Source of the DNA: Crocosphaera chwakensis CCY0110 | GTDB lineage: Bacteria; Cyanobacteriota; Cyanobacteriia; Cyanobacteriales; Microcystaceae | Assembly (NCBI RefSeq): GCF_000169335.1 | Contig: NZ_AAXW01000010.1 | Span: 1-64,000, forward strand | Direction of reading: 5' to 3' | DNA: 64,000 bases | In this document: piece after piece, positions 17,326-27,051 of the stretch | Layout of the letters: each line of letters starts with the position of its first letter | How positions within the stretch are numbered: the first letter of the stretch is position 1 | Notes under the pieces: generated by a model | Told to the model about the DNA's origin: nothing | Database searches by the model: none | Seen by the model: only the letters and a program-made list of their open reading frames with translations | Translations under genes and position numbers: made by a program

Positions 17326-19590
17326 GTGACTACATCATTACCAGACTTACCAGTGGAAGAACTTGAAGAAGGAGGTTCCTCCGAGAACAAAGGTCTTAAC
17401 TTTCGCCCTTATTTACGAACTTTTTTGAGAAAAGCTTGGTTAATCGGTGGATTGACCTGTTTGACAACTTTTGGAGCCTGGATGTGGAGTAGCCAAGATC
17501 CTTATACTTATACTGGCAACTTCTTTTTATTGGTAGAACCTATCACTGCTAGTGGTAAACTTACAAATCCCACTACCCTCGCTCGTACTGAGGGAGTTCC
17601 TCGTGATGATTTATTCGCCTTAGATTATCCTACGAATCTTGTCTTCCTCACCAATCCAGGAATGACTCGTCAAATTGCTCAAGAAGTCCATGAAAAAGAC
17701 CCCATTCGCCCAGTACCCGCCATCTGGAAAGATTTGCGAGAAAATTTCGAGGTAACTCGCGCTCAAGTGGGACAAGGAAGGGGATCAGAAACAAAAATAT
17801 TTCAAGTCTCCTATACAGGCAAAAATCCTCAGGAAGTTCTAAACGTCCTCAAAACAGCATCTGAGACTTTCCTTGAATACAGTTCTGAAGACAGAGAAAC
17901 CAATATTAAGGCGGGGGTCAAGTTTATTGATGAACAACTCCCAGAATTACAACAGAGATTAGAAAAACTCAAAAGTAGACAGAAAGAATTACGGCAAAAC
18001 TACGACTTAATTGATCCACTGCCAAAAAATCAAGAAGTCCTCACTCAAATTAGTAGCTTAGAACAACAAAAGTTAAATCTCAACACTCAACTTCAAGCTC
18101 AAAGAAAACTAGCTAATTCCCTACAACAACAACTAAGATTATCCTCTGATGAAGCCTTTGCTGCTGCTACCCTAAGTCAAGATCCTACCAGAGTAGCACT
18201 CCTATCTCAACTGCAGGAACTCAACAGCCAAATTGCCGTTGCCTCAGCAACTTTTACCGATAATAGTCCCCAAGTTCTAGACTTACGAGAGCAAAAACAA
18301 AATATTGAAACATTACTTAATCAAACCACTCAAGAAATTATTACCAAAAATGGGTTATCCGTTTCCCCCAATTCAAACGCATTAGAATTTCAAGATCCCA
18401 CCCGTCTCGGACTCATTCAACAGTTATTAGAAACAACTAATCAAATTAAAAGCTTAGAGGCTCAATTAGAGTCTATTGAACCTACTAGACAACAACTTGA
18501 ACAACAGGTTAAACGTTATCCTAATTTAATTAATGAGTATAGTGAGCTTGAACGTCAAATTCAACTGACAGAAGAGATTCTCAATAAATTGCTCCTACAA
18601 CGAGAAACCCTCAAAGTTGAGGCAGCACAGGAACTTCCTTGGGAATTATTAGGTGAACCCCAAATTCCTTTGGATGCACAGGGAAATCCGATCGGATCTC
18701 CCCCCAGTCGCAAAAAGAAACTCCTAGCAGGGGCCATGGCAGGTCTTTTATTGGGGAGTGGACTCGCATTTCTTTGGGAAAAACGCCGAAATGTTTTCTA
18801 TACCGCCGAAGATATTTCTCAACTGCTAGGTATTCCCTTACTAGGTGAAATACCCAAAGATGATCGTGCTGTTTTATCTGATGGGATTTCTGTTTCCCAT
18901 TTACCCCAAAAAAAACCAGATATTGTCGAAACCGTTCCTAATGATAACCATCACGAATCAACAGAAGAAGAAGCTTTATTTTTACCAACCCAAGACTCAA
19001 GTTTTCTCGAAGCATTTGACGATCTTTATCTACAATTATATATACAAGAGCAAGGGACTAATCTTCGTTCTTTGATAGTATGTTCTGCCGAACCAGAAGA
19101 TGGTTGTTCAACTATAGCCGTTAATTTAGCCATTAACGCAGCGCAAAAAGGTCAACAGGTACTATTAGTCGATACTAATTTTTCTCATCCTCAACTCCAC
19201 AATCTATTAAATGTTTCTAATCACAAAGGACTGATAGATGTGCTTGAGGGACAAATTTCACCCCAAGCTATTATTGAGTCGGTTCGAGATATAGATAATT
19301 TATCTGTATTACCCATGGGAGAAAACCTCAAACCTTCTCGAAAATATTTGTGGTCTCCCAAGTTTAATAGTCTTATCGAAGAATTAGGCAAAACCTATGA
19401 TTTAGTCATTTATGATACTCCTTCCTTTTTCCTCAGTTCCGATGTTAAATTTATGGCTAAACAAACTGATGGCATTCTTTTAGTAGCTACGATTCAAAAA
19501 ACACCTCAATCTCTCTTTAAAAAAGCAGTTAAAGAAATTAAAAAATTGAATTTACCTCTGTTAGGTGCTGTTGCTAATCATCGAATTTAA
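17326..19590 (+). CDS. Wzc-like polysaccharide co-polymerase with degenerate tyrosine-kinase domain
   Basis: A 754-residue inner-membrane protein starting at GTG. A membrane segment at about 36-52, a long periplasmic coiled-coil Wzz part, and a second membrane segment at about 464-482 are followed by a CpsD/BY-kinase-like domain (about 565-754). Such proteins set chain length and help export capsule or exopolysaccharide. In the Walker A loop the usual GKST reads GCST (Cys at residue 594). Walker A' reads LLVDTNF rather than VDADxR, and there is no C-terminal Tyr cluster. Kinase activity is therefore doubtful; a structural role is likely. Confidence 0.85.
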   Translation: MTTSLPDLPVEELEEGGSSENKGLNFRPYLRTFLRKAWLIGGLTCLTTFGAWMWSSQDPYTYTGNFFLLVEPITASGKLTNPTTLARTEGVPRDDLFALDYPTNLVFLTNPGMTRQIAQEVHEKDPIRPVPAIWKDLRENFEVTRAQVGQGRGSETKIFQVSYTGKNPQEVLNVLKTASETFLEYSSEDRETNIKAGVKFIDEQLPELQQRLEKLKSRQKELRQNYDLIDPLPKNQEVLTQISSLEQQKLNLNTQLQAQRKLANSLQQQLRLSSDEAFAAATLSQDPTRVALLSQLQELNSQIAVASATFTDNSPQVLDLREQKQNIETLLNQTTQEIITKNGLSVSPNSNALEFQDPTRLGLIQQLLETTNQIKSLEAQLESIEPTRQQLEQQVKRYPNLINEYSELERQIQLTEEILNKLLLQRETLKVEAAQELPWELLGEPQIPLDAQGNPIGSPPSRKKKLLAGAMAGLLLGSGLAFLWEKRRNVFYTAEDISQLLGIPLLGEIPKDDRAVLSDGISVSHLPQKKPDIVETVPNDNHHESTEEEALFLPTQDSSFLEAFDDLYLQLYIQEQGTNLRSLIVCSAEPEDGCSTIAVNLAINAAQKGQQVLLVDTNFSHPQLHNLLNVSNHKGLIDVLEGQISPQAIIESVRDIDNLSVLPMGENLKPSRKYLWSPKFNSLIEELGKTYDLVIYDTPSFFLSSDVKFMAKQTDGILLVATIQKTPQSLFKKAVKEIKKLNLPLLGAVANHRI

Positions 19591-19697
19591 TACAAAGAAA
19601 ATTAGAGAAAAGAGTTATTAACTCTCTACTCTAACTCTATATTACTTAATTGTCAGAAAGCAATAAAAACAATAATTGCTATTGACTGATAACTTTT

Positions 19698-20177
19698 CTA
19701 ACTATTAGCGTTTTCTAATCCTAAATCAAATGTAATTTCATGAACTCCAGGAATCTCTTTGATTTGACTAATCAAATTTTGAGCGTCTTCTTTATTATCA
19801 ATTTGTCCTGAAAGTCTCACAGAACCATTAGAAACAGCAAAGACAATCCTACCATCTGTTTTTTTGTCAATGGTTTGTTTAATTACATCATCGCTGACAG
19901 GGTTTTGAACTTCGTTCGTCCGTTCTGCATATTCCAAACCGCTATAATGTCCTCCACCTGGATTTAATTTAAGGTCAGTTTCGTCAGCAGAAACAGTCTC
20001 GTCTTTAGCTCCTAATGCAGCTATTTGAGTATCTGCTAAAGCAGGGGTAATAGTTGTTAACAACAGAAGGGTCACAGCTAATGACACTGATGCTAAACGC
20101 AACGCTGGAAAACGTTTCAATAATAAAAGCCCACTAACACCTAAAATAACTAATAGTGATGTTCCTAATAGAATCAT
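19698..20177 (-). CDS. BON-domain protein with N-terminal membrane segments
   Basis: A 159-residue protein. Two hydrophobic stretches (about 1-18 and 26-46, ending ALA) anchor or export it. Residues 88-155 form a BON domain (DDVIKQTIDKK, then VSNGSVRLSGQIDNKEDAQN and PGVHEITFDL). BON domains bind phospholipid or other envelope ligands and occur in osmotic-stress proteins such as OsmY. The gene stands alone, convergent with the Wzc-like gene. Confidence 0.8.
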   Translation of the reverse strand: MILLGTSLLVILGVSGLLLLKRFPALRLASVSLAVTLLLLTTITPALADTQIAALGAKDETVSADETDLKLNPGGGHYSGLEYAERTNEVQNPVSDDVIKQTIDKKTDGRIVFAVSNGSVRLSGQIDNKEDAQNLISQIKEIPGVHEITFDLGLENANS

Positions 20178-20532
20178 AATATTATCTCCTAGATAAACTA
20201 CTTTAATTCTTAATACACAGCTTATCTAAACTTATTTACTGTTTTAATCTCCTTAAAGATAGATTCTTGCTAAATTATGTAATCTTTTGAGTTCCTGAAA
20301 ATATCTGTCAAACGAAAGAAGACAAAACACTAAAACAAGAGTTAACGATTCAGTAGTCAGGAGAATTATCAAGAAGTGAGAAATCCCGTATATTTAGATA
20401 TTAGTCTAATATTTTTTAATTTTTGCTTAAGCTCGAAAGAAGACATTAAACTAGCAAACTAAATAAAATAGTAAAAGACTATCAGATAAAATTGAATGTA
20501 TATCAAGCATCATCTAAAAATCAGACAGATTT
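20178..20532. other. Divergent intergenic region
   Basis: 355 AT-rich bases between the BON-domain gene (minus) and the ABC ATPase gene (plus). No coding frame or strong hairpin is seen. It presumably holds both promoters. Confidence 0.35.
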
Positions 20533-21555
20533 ATGAATAATCCTATCGTTGTTATTGACTCCCTTAAAAAAAATTATGGTACAGTAGAAGCCCTGAAAAA
20601 CATCACGTTTACCATTGAAACAGGAGAAATCTTCGGGCTTTTAGGGCCTAATGGATCAGGAAAAACCACGACCATTCGCTGTTTATGTACCCTAGGAAAG
20701 CCCGATAGTGGCAAAATTGAAGTTAAAGGGGTTTCAGCCCTAGACAAGCCTAAAACCGTCAGAAATCGCTTAGGCTATGTTGCCCAAGAAGTAGCTCTAG
20801 ATAAAATGTTAACCGGGCGGGAATTACTAGAATTACAAGCAGATTTATATCATTTGCCAAAAAAAGCAGCAAAAACAAGAATTGAGCAATTATTGAGCTT
20901 ATTAGACTTAGAAGAATATAGCGATCGCAAAACAGGAACCTATTCTGGAGGGATTCGCAAACGTCTCGATTTAGCCGCCGGACTTCTTCATCAACCCGAT
21001 GTATTAGTGTTAGATGAGCCAACCGTAGGATTAGATATAGAAAGCCGTTTCATTGTTTGGGACTTCCTTAAACAACTCAAAGCAGCCGGAACAACGGTGT
21101 TAATAACCAGTCATTACCTCGAAGAAATCGACGCATTAGCCGATCATGTGGCTATCATCGATAAAGGAGAAGTTATCGCCTACGGAACCCCATCCCAACT
21201 TAAAGATCGTTTAGGGGGCGATCGCGTTACCCTGAGAATAGAAGAGTTTTCACCCATAAACCAGGCCGAAAAAGCCAAAAGTGTCCTAGAAACCTTACCT
21301 TTTGTCGAAGAAATTATTATTAACCCTTCTCAAGGAAACTCTCTCAATTTAATTGTTTCAACAGGTAGCAATTCCTTGAGCAAAATTGAGCAAACCTTAG
21401 AACAAGCTAACTTACCCATCTTCAGCTTAGCCCAATCTCGTCCTAGTCTTGATGATGTTTATTTAGCAGCAACAGGACAAACTTTAATGGATGCAGAACT
21501 CGCTGCAGCAGGTAGTCGGGATCTCAAAAAAGAGAAAAAACAACAAATGAGTTAA
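20533..21555 (+). CDS. ABC-2 type exporter, ATP-binding subunit (DrrA-like)
   Basis: A 340-residue ATPase. Walker A GPNGSGKTT is at about residues 39-47, signature YSGGIRKRLDLA at about 141-152, Walker B VLVLDEP at about 159-165, and the switch His SHYLEEI at about 194. A C-terminal extension (residues 235-340, ending ELAAAGSRDL) is typical of the daunorubicin-resistance DrrA subfamily. It precedes its permease by 74 bases. The substrate (drug, lipid or polysaccharide) cannot be told. Confidence 0.9.
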   Translation: MNNPIVVIDSLKKNYGTVEALKNITFTIETGEIFGLLGPNGSGKTTTIRCLCTLGKPDSGKIEVKGVSALDKPKTVRNRLGYVAQEVALDKMLTGRELLELQADLYHLPKKAAKTRIEQLLSLLDLEEYSDRKTGTYSGGIRKRLDLAAGLLHQPDVLVLDEPTVGLDIESRFIVWDFLKQLKAAGTTVLITSHYLEEIDALADHVAIIDKGEVIAYGTPSQLKDRLGGDRVTLRIEEFSPINQAEKAKSVLETLPFVEEIIINPSQGNSLNLIVSTGSNSLSKIEQTLEQANLPIFSLAQSRPSLDDVYLAATGQTLMDAELAAAGSRDLKKEKKQQMS

Positions 21556-21629
21556 ACAGTGATCAGTTCTCTGTCTTTTGAGAAAAATTATATGATCAAA
21601 ATAACCTTGAAGAATCATCAATAAATAAT

Positions 21630-22520
21630 ATGAGTCAAACCATTACACCGTCTCAAAATAAGAACAGTTTAGCCCCTAGTGTGATCAGTGATATTCAACC
21701 AGAGGGAAACTGGTTATCCGAATTTTCTCAAGAAACCTTAGCCATGACGAAGCGTTTATTTATTCAACTACAACGCCGTCCTTCAACTTTAATTGCAGGC
21801 ATTATTCAGCCGTTTATGTGGCTTGTTTTGTTTGGAGCTTTATTTTATAACGCACCTCAAGGATTATTCGGCGAGGATCTCAACTATGCTAAGTTTCTCT
21901 CCCCCGGAATTATCGTTTTTACTGCTTTTTCTGGGGCATTAAATGCAGGACTTCCTGTGATGTTTGATCGAGAATTTGGCTTTCTCAACCGTTTACTGGT
22001 TGCGCCGTTGGCTTCTCGTTATTCTATTGTGGCTGCTTCTACTTTATATATTATTACCCTGAGTATCATTCAAACGGCAGTTATTGTAGGTGCTAGTGCC
22101 ATGTTAGGGGCAGGTTTACCTAGTTTAGCCGGTTTAGGAGCGATCGCTTTAATTGTCTTTTTAATCGTTGCTGGTGTGACAGGATTAAGTTTAGGCTTAG
22201 CTTTTGCTTTACCAGGCCATATTGAACTGATTGCTGTCATTTTTGTGACTAATTTACCCTTACTCTTCGCCAGTACCGCCCTTGCGCCTTTATCCTTTAT
22301 GGCAGGATGGTTAAAGATAGTAGCGAGTTTAAACCCCTTAACCTACGCCATTGAACCCATTCGTTACATCTATCTCAATGGACAATGGTCTTTAGGCAGT
22401 GTTGTCATAGAAACTCCTTGGCTTGATATTAATTTTCTTGGGGTTCTCTTCTTATTAATAGGGTTTGATGTTTTGATTTTATTAACCATTCAGCCTTTAT
22501 TACGTCGCCGTTTTGCTTAG
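21630..22520 (+). CDS. ABC-2 type exporter, permease subunit
   Basis: A 296-residue membrane protein with six hydrophobic segments. The ABC-2 permease signature is FLSPGIIVFTAFSGALNAGL, MFDREFGFLNRLLVAPLASR, and LNPLTYAIEPIRYIYL. It is the membrane partner of the ATPase gene immediately upstream. The long N-terminal hydrophilic arm (about 40 residues) is normal for the DrrB-type group. Confidence 0.9.
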   Translation: MSQTITPSQNKNSLAPSVISDIQPEGNWLSEFSQETLAMTKRLFIQLQRRPSTLIAGIIQPFMWLVLFGALFYNAPQGLFGEDLNYAKFLSPGIIVFTAFSGALNAGLPVMFDREFGFLNRLLVAPLASRYSIVAASTLYIITLSIIQTAVIVGASAMLGAGLPSLAGLGAIALIVFLIVAGVTGLSLGLAFALPGHIELIAVIFVTNLPLLFASTALAPLSFMAGWLKIVASLNPLTYAIEPIRYIYLNGQWSLGSVVIETPWLDINFLGVLFLLIGFDVLILLTIQPLLRRRFA

Positions 22521-22612
22521 TCTTCAAGATAATAATAGACTTACTACTTCTGGCCTTTTGCAGTCATAGACTTCTACAAAAGGTCTTTGATTATCTTTTC
22601 ACTACCGTTTGA

Positions 22613-22753
22613 TATCAATCCAATGTCCGTCGAGCTATTTTCGACGAGAGTATTTTGGTTAGAGCTTCCTTCTCCGAATGCAACTTGGACGATACTTCTT
22701 TTGTCAACGTTTTATTCTTTATCATCAATTTCTTCATGGTGCCAATCTTTTGA
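22613..22753 (+). pseudogene. Pentapeptide-repeat protein fragment
   Basis: One open frame encodes RRAIFDESILVRASFSECNL followed by DDTSFVNV at about 22628-22711, a run of A(x)xxx pentapeptide repeats. It then degenerates and stops at 22751-22753, inside the 3' end of the convergent Imm53 gene. It lacks a start and any further repeats, so it is a relic. Confidence 0.5.
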
Positions 22754-23041
22754 TTCAACCCAATCTCGAAATATATTCAAAATCTCTAACAAATTAAGAG
22801 AACCACCGGCTCCCTGAAACTTTCCATTTTTTAAAAGACAGCTAATCCAGTCATTATCAGAGCGTTTGATTTTGACCTCATCAAATTTGTAATCCTCAAA
22901 TTCTGTTTCCAATAGATCAATAAGGATCAGCCAACCCGGATTATCTAGAGTTTTTATTTCAATTCCATAAGTATGCTCCCACTCCCCATCACATTGAGAC
23001 CTATACCAATTTTGTAACCAAATAAAAGAGTTATTTTTCAT
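22712..23041 (-). CDS. Immunity protein 53 family (Imm53), orphan
   Basis: A 109-residue acidic protein with the Imm53 pattern FIWLQNWYRSQCDGEWEHTYG, LDNPGWLI.IDL, DNDWISCLLKNGKFQGAGG and LLEILNIFRDWVE. The family protects cells from polymorphic toxins delivered by contact or secretion. The gene looks intact. Two bases upstream lies only a 40-codon tail of a toxin, so the cognate toxin has been lost and the immunity gene kept. Confidence 0.8.
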   Translation of the reverse strand: MKNNSFIWLQNWYRSQCDGEWEHTYGIEIKTLDNPGWLILIDLLETEFEDYKFDEVKIKRSDNDWISCLLKNGKFQGAGGSLNLLEILNIFRDWVESKDWHHEEIDDKE

Positions 23042-23043
23042 AA

Positions 23044-23166
23044 TTATTTGGGAATCTCATGAGAGCCTGCGCTTCTAACTCCTCCTATTATAGAATTACC
23101 TTGTATATGAGGAGTGTTTATATATTGCTTAGTCACATTATTATAGTATGGTCGCCGATCTTGTAG
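23044..23166 (-). pseudogene. C-terminal tail of a polymorphic toxin (type 24-like)
   Basis: Directly upstream of Imm53 a 40-codon frame, with no start and an upstream TAG, reads DRRPYYNNVTKQYINTPHIQ then GGVRSAGSHEIPK and stops. The TPHxx...GGVRxxxxxEIPK ending is typical of the type-24 polymorphic toxin domain and similar Rhs or contact-toxin tips. Everything upstream is lost, cut off next to the uvrC 3' end. This is recognition by eye only. Confidence 0.5.
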
Positions 23167-23217
23167 CTACTAGCTTATCCCGAACTGACTGCTGAGTGGT
23201 GAATACTGAATGCTTTT

Positions 23218-25071
23218 TTAATTAGGGTGAAAATAATCATAGATTTCTGTTGCTAAAGCTTGACCAATTCCTGATACTTCTTGTAACTTTTCAATAGAAG
23301 CTTCTCGAATGTAATCAATGGAATGAAAATGAGCAAGAAGTTGTTTTTGTCGGTGAAAACCCAACCCTGGAATATCCTCTAAACGAGAATGACGGCTTTT
23401 TTTCAACCTTTGTTGACGATGAAAGGTTACAGCAAATCGATGAGCTTCGTCTCGAACTCTTCTTAATAGTTGAACCCCTGGTTGTTCGGGATGAGATGTT
23501 ACAGGTTTAGATTCTCCTGGTAAGAAAATTTCTTCTCTTTTTTTAGCTAAACTAATCACTTTTAAAGGAGGAATAAGATTCATACTTTCTAAAATTTCTG
23601 TTACCGACGAAAGTTGGCCTTTTCCCCCATCAATCATAATTAAATCGGGATAATCTTCTAACTTTGATAACTCAGTTTTTGATTTGTTTTGATAAGAACG
23701 AAAACGGCGACTTAACACTTCGGCTAAACTGGCAAAATCATCAGAATGACCTATGGTAATCTTGGGATTTTTTATTTTGTAATGACGATAGGATTGTTTA
23801 GCAGGAACTCCATCAATAAATACTACTTGAGATGCAACTGGATTTGATCCTTGAATATGGGAAATATCATACCCTTCAATACGATGGGGAAGACTCGGTA
23901 AATCTAATAATTGAGCTAAATCTTCTAATGCTAATAAATTTTGTTGAGCATGACGTTTTGTATTTTCTAATTCATAGCCTGCGTTACGTTCTACTAAGCG
24001 AATTAACTCTGCTTTTTGTTGCTTTTGAGGTACGATGATGTTGACTTTTTTTCCTTTTTTATTTCCTAACCAATCCCTTAAAATATCAGTTTCAGGAAGT
24101 GGGTACTGTACTAAAATTTCACTGGGAACTTCTACCGAATCAACTTGTAAATAATGTTCTTCTAAAACCCGTTGTAAAATACTTTCTGGCGTGCCTGAAA
24201 CCGTATCAGCAAAAAAGCCTAACCGTCCCACTAATCGTCCTGCACGAATTTGGAATAATTGAATACAAGTGTAAGTCTCATCCGCAGCTAAAGCGATCGC
24301 ATCTCTGGAAATCGTATCATCAGGTAACGTTACTTTTTGATCAATTCCTAAGCCCTTAATGGCTTTAATTTGATCCCGAATTTGACCAGCTTGTTCAAAC
24401 TTTAACTGACTGGCTGCTAACTCCATTTGTGCTGATAGTTTTTGTAATAATTCCTCTGTTCTTCCCTGAAAGATCATGGCTACTTTTTCTACTATTATGT
24501 GATAGTCTTCAGGAGAAATTAACCCTTGACAAACCCCAGGACAACGGCCAATATCATAGTTTAAACAAGGACGATCCTTAAATAAAGGTCGAGGCCGTTG
24601 ACGGAGAGGAAAAACCCGCTTTACTAAGCGTAAAGTTTGACGAAGTAAATGGGTATCCACATAAGGACCATAATAGCGATCGCTTTTGTGATTTAAGCGT
24701 CGTTTGCGCGTAATAAAAATCCTAGGATAGGCTTCAGACCAAGTAATACAAATATAAGGATATTTCTTATCATCTTTGAGTAAAACATTAAAGTAGGGTT
24801 GATGTTGTTTAATGAGATTAGCTTCTAAGGCTAACGCTTCGGCTTCGGTATCCGTGACAATAAACTCAACATTAGCTACCTGTTGAACCATCAAAGCAAT
24901 GCGAGGACTATGATCTTGGCTAGGCTGAAAATAGGAACGAACCCGCGATCGCAGTTGTTTCGACTTACCAATGTAAAGAATATCACCTTGAGCATCTCGC
25001 ATGAAATAAACCCCAGGTTCATTGGGAACTGTTCTTATCTGATTGTCCAACGTTTGCGAAAGTGCTAACAA
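23218..25071 (-). CDS. uvrC: UvrABC system protein C
   Basis: UvrC makes both incisions in nucleotide-excision repair. The 617 residues hold the GIY-YIG nuclease (GVYFMRDAQGDILYIGKSKQL, about 20-40), the Cys-containing CLNYDIGRCPGVCQG near 170, a UVR motif near 215-230 (LKFEQAGQIRDQIKAI), the RNase-H-like nuclease (YDISHIQGSN; MIDGGKGQL), and a C-terminal HhH pair (LEDIPGLG; LQEVSGIG). No ATG precedes the domain. The TTG at 25071 is the best start. Confidence 0.95.
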   Translation of the reverse strand: MLALSQTLDNQIRTVPNEPGVYFMRDAQGDILYIGKSKQLRSRVRSYFQPSQDHSPRIALMVQQVANVEFIVTDTEAEALALEANLIKQHQPYFNVLLKDDKKYPYICITWSEAYPRIFITRKRRLNHKSDRYYGPYVDTHLLRQTLRLVKRVFPLRQRPRPLFKDRPCLNYDIGRCPGVCQGLISPEDYHIIVEKVAMIFQGRTEELLQKLSAQMELAASQLKFEQAGQIRDQIKAIKGLGIDQKVTLPDDTISRDAIALAADETYTCIQLFQIRAGRLVGRLGFFADTVSGTPESILQRVLEEHYLQVDSVEVPSEILVQYPLPETDILRDWLGNKKGKKVNIIVPQKQQKAELIRLVERNAGYELENTKRHAQQNLLALEDLAQLLDLPSLPHRIEGYDISHIQGSNPVASQVVFIDGVPAKQSYRHYKIKNPKITIGHSDDFASLAEVLSRRFRSYQNKSKTELSKLEDYPDLIMIDGGKGQLSSVTEILESMNLIPPLKVISLAKKREEIFLPGESKPVTSHPEQPGVQLLRRVRDEAHRFAVTFHRQQRLKKSRHSRLEDIPGLGFHRQKQLLAHFHSIDYIREASIEKLQEVSGIGQALATEIYDYFHPN

Positions 25072-25279
25072 ATAGAAAAATCTCCCTAACCAATTCTTTA
25101 TCTATGTTATCTATGTTAAATAGTTAAATAGAAATTACGCTATCTCGCCAAAATATAGTTTGTGTGGCAAAATCTAAACAGCCCTTGAAGCACTCCGTCA
25201 CGAAAGGTTATCATATCTTTTTGGAAATGCTAAATTTATTCCCTAATCGTAGCCTATTTAAAGAAAATCTATTAAAACA

Positions 25280-26875
25280 ATGCGTACTCTAATCTCATCT
25301 TTAAAAATAGCAACAAGCAGCTTCATCTTAGGTTTGACTGTTTTCAATATCAAGCCATTAGCTGCACAAACCCTCTTTCAGTCAACAATTATCGCTGGTG
25401 CAGATAACTATTCTGATCCCACTAACATGGGCATTAACTATGGAACGTCACCTTTCATTCAAGTCGGTAGTAGATATGATCCAAATGATCCCAATAATCC
25501 ACCCTCTGGTGGGTCACCCAGTCGACCACTAATTCTCGAAGAAGTCGGTTATATTAACTGGAATCTGAGCAGTATTATTAATGATATTAAGACTAATTAT
25601 CCTGGTGCTTTTTTGGGTAATGTTGATGCTGTAGTAACTTTGACCCATACTAAAACCGATCCTGATAACCCTAACGACACCGATCCAAATTACCCCGATG
25701 GACGATTTTTTCCAGACTTACCTAGAATCGATAACATCAATGCCTATCAAGTGACAGGAAATTGGAATGAAAACAATGCGATTAATACAAATAATCGCCC
25801 TGCACGGAATAACTTAATTTTATTCGATGGTAATATCGAAGCTAATCCTGATGCTGATGGGGATAACTTAGAGAATAGTTACGGAGGAATTGGACTTAAT
25901 CAAGTAGTTAAAAGTATTTTAAACAATAATCTTGATGATGATTTAAGCAATGACAACCCTAATCTCTCCATTGCCTTAGAAGCTACTGAAATTTTTGAAG
26001 CCACTGATTTTGGTTTTTATGCTCTTGAGAGTTTCTTCTCCCAAAATGGAAATGATGACTCTGTGAAGCCTGAAATCACTCTAAGATATGAGCTATTGCA
26101 GGAGGGAACCAAAGTCGAAGGAGGACCTAATTTCAAAGCTACAACACGAGGCGGGGGTAGTGGCAATCTTAATGGCGATTGGGAATTGGGGGTTTTTTTA
26201 GGGGACAACCCAACCAATGATCCAAACACAACCAAAAAAGCAAACTGGGTATGGACCAATGATGAACTGGTGGACTTTGAGTTAGTTTGTAACCCGAATA
26301 CTGGTGGCGTTACCTTGACGTTGAGCAATGGTCAAACCACAGCAACGACTCCTGCTTTGATGAATAATCCCTGCGACAAGATTGACGGATTAAAGATTTT
26401 TTCCACTGCTCGGACTAATGGTGCAGAGATGGAGATTATTGTCGACGAGTTTACTACTCTCAATGATAACGTCATTAATGTCTCTAATTTGTCTGCGTTA
26501 GCTCAAGACGGTTCTGGACTGGTTGAAGATTATTTTGCTTTTCCGGGGGTGATAGAAGGACAACTAGGAGCCAAAAAAGTCAATGGGACCGTAAGGATGA
26601 AGTGGGGACCTGGAGGAGCGCCTCAAAATCCACGATCTGGAAGCAACAATCAATCTTTTCTCATTCCTTTAACTAGAATTCTCAACCCCGATTCACCTCC
26701 ACAATCTCTACCAGAGTCTAATCAACCAACCTCTGAAGAGATCCAACAACAAAGACTTGAATTATTGTCAGAGGCATCTCCCAACGTAACATCTGTTCCT
26801 GAGTCTAATTCGATAGTTGCTTTGGTCTTTTTTGCAACAACAGGGGTCGGAGTAAGATTACTTAGCAGAAAATAA
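25280..26875 (+). CDS. Exported PEP-CTERM-type protein with DNRLRE-like domain
   Basis: A 531-residue secreted protein. A signal peptide occupies residues 1-30 (ending PLAAQ). A DNRLRE-like beta domain (about 33-270) begins FQSTIIAGADNYSDP and is rich in Asp/Asn. A second domain spans about 280-440. The C-terminus is VPESNS, then a hydrophobic helix and RLLSRK, a PEP-CTERM sorting signal with PES instead of PEP. Exosortase would process it for envelope display. Its function is unknown. It converges on a second PES-CTERM gene. Confidence 0.7.
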   Translation: MRTLISSLKIATSSFILGLTVFNIKPLAAQTLFQSTIIAGADNYSDPTNMGINYGTSPFIQVGSRYDPNDPNNPPSGGSPSRPLILEEVGYINWNLSSIINDIKTNYPGAFLGNVDAVVTLTHTKTDPDNPNDTDPNYPDGRFFPDLPRIDNINAYQVTGNWNENNAINTNNRPARNNLILFDGNIEANPDADGDNLENSYGGIGLNQVVKSILNNNLDDDLSNDNPNLSIALEATEIFEATDFGFYALESFFSQNGNDDSVKPEITLRYELLQEGTKVEGGPNFKATTRGGGSGNLNGDWELGVFLGDNPTNDPNTTKKANWVWTNDELVDFELVCNPNTGGVTLTLSNGQTTATTPALMNNPCDKIDGLKIFSTARTNGAEMEIIVDEFTTLNDNVINVSNLSALAQDGSGLVEDYFAFPGVIEGQLGAKKVNGTVRMKWGPGGAPQNPRSGSNNQSFLIPLTRILNPDSPPQSLPESNQPTSEEIQQQRLELLSEASPNVTSVPESNSIVALVFFATTGVGVRLLSRK

Positions 26876-26949
26876 GATAAACGTTAGCCTAACGTAAATT
26901 AAATAATCATCCCACACGGTGTCGTCCCAGACATTTATGGGGAGGTCTT

Positions 26950-26987
26950 AAAAAACCCACTTTGCTACAAGCTCAAGGTGGGTTTTT
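26950..26987. terminator. Bidirectional terminator between convergent PEP-CTERM genes
   Basis: AAAAACCCAC and GTGGGTTTTT form a long stem (one mismatch near the loop) with A-run and T-run on its two sides, so it can end transcription from both genes. A perfect short palindrome (ACGTTAG-C-CTAACGT) lies earlier at 26881-26895. Confidence 0.8.
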
Positions 26988-27051
26988 CAATTCAGATGTA
27001 TTGGCTATCGTGATTGATTATACCAATACCAATTTTCAAAATTTATTGGTA

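Noticed and set aside
22587..22817. Plus-strand 76-codon frame near the ABC-2 permease
   Set aside because: A different frame of the same stretch carries clear pentapeptide repeats; this one overlaps the Imm53 gene and looks random.
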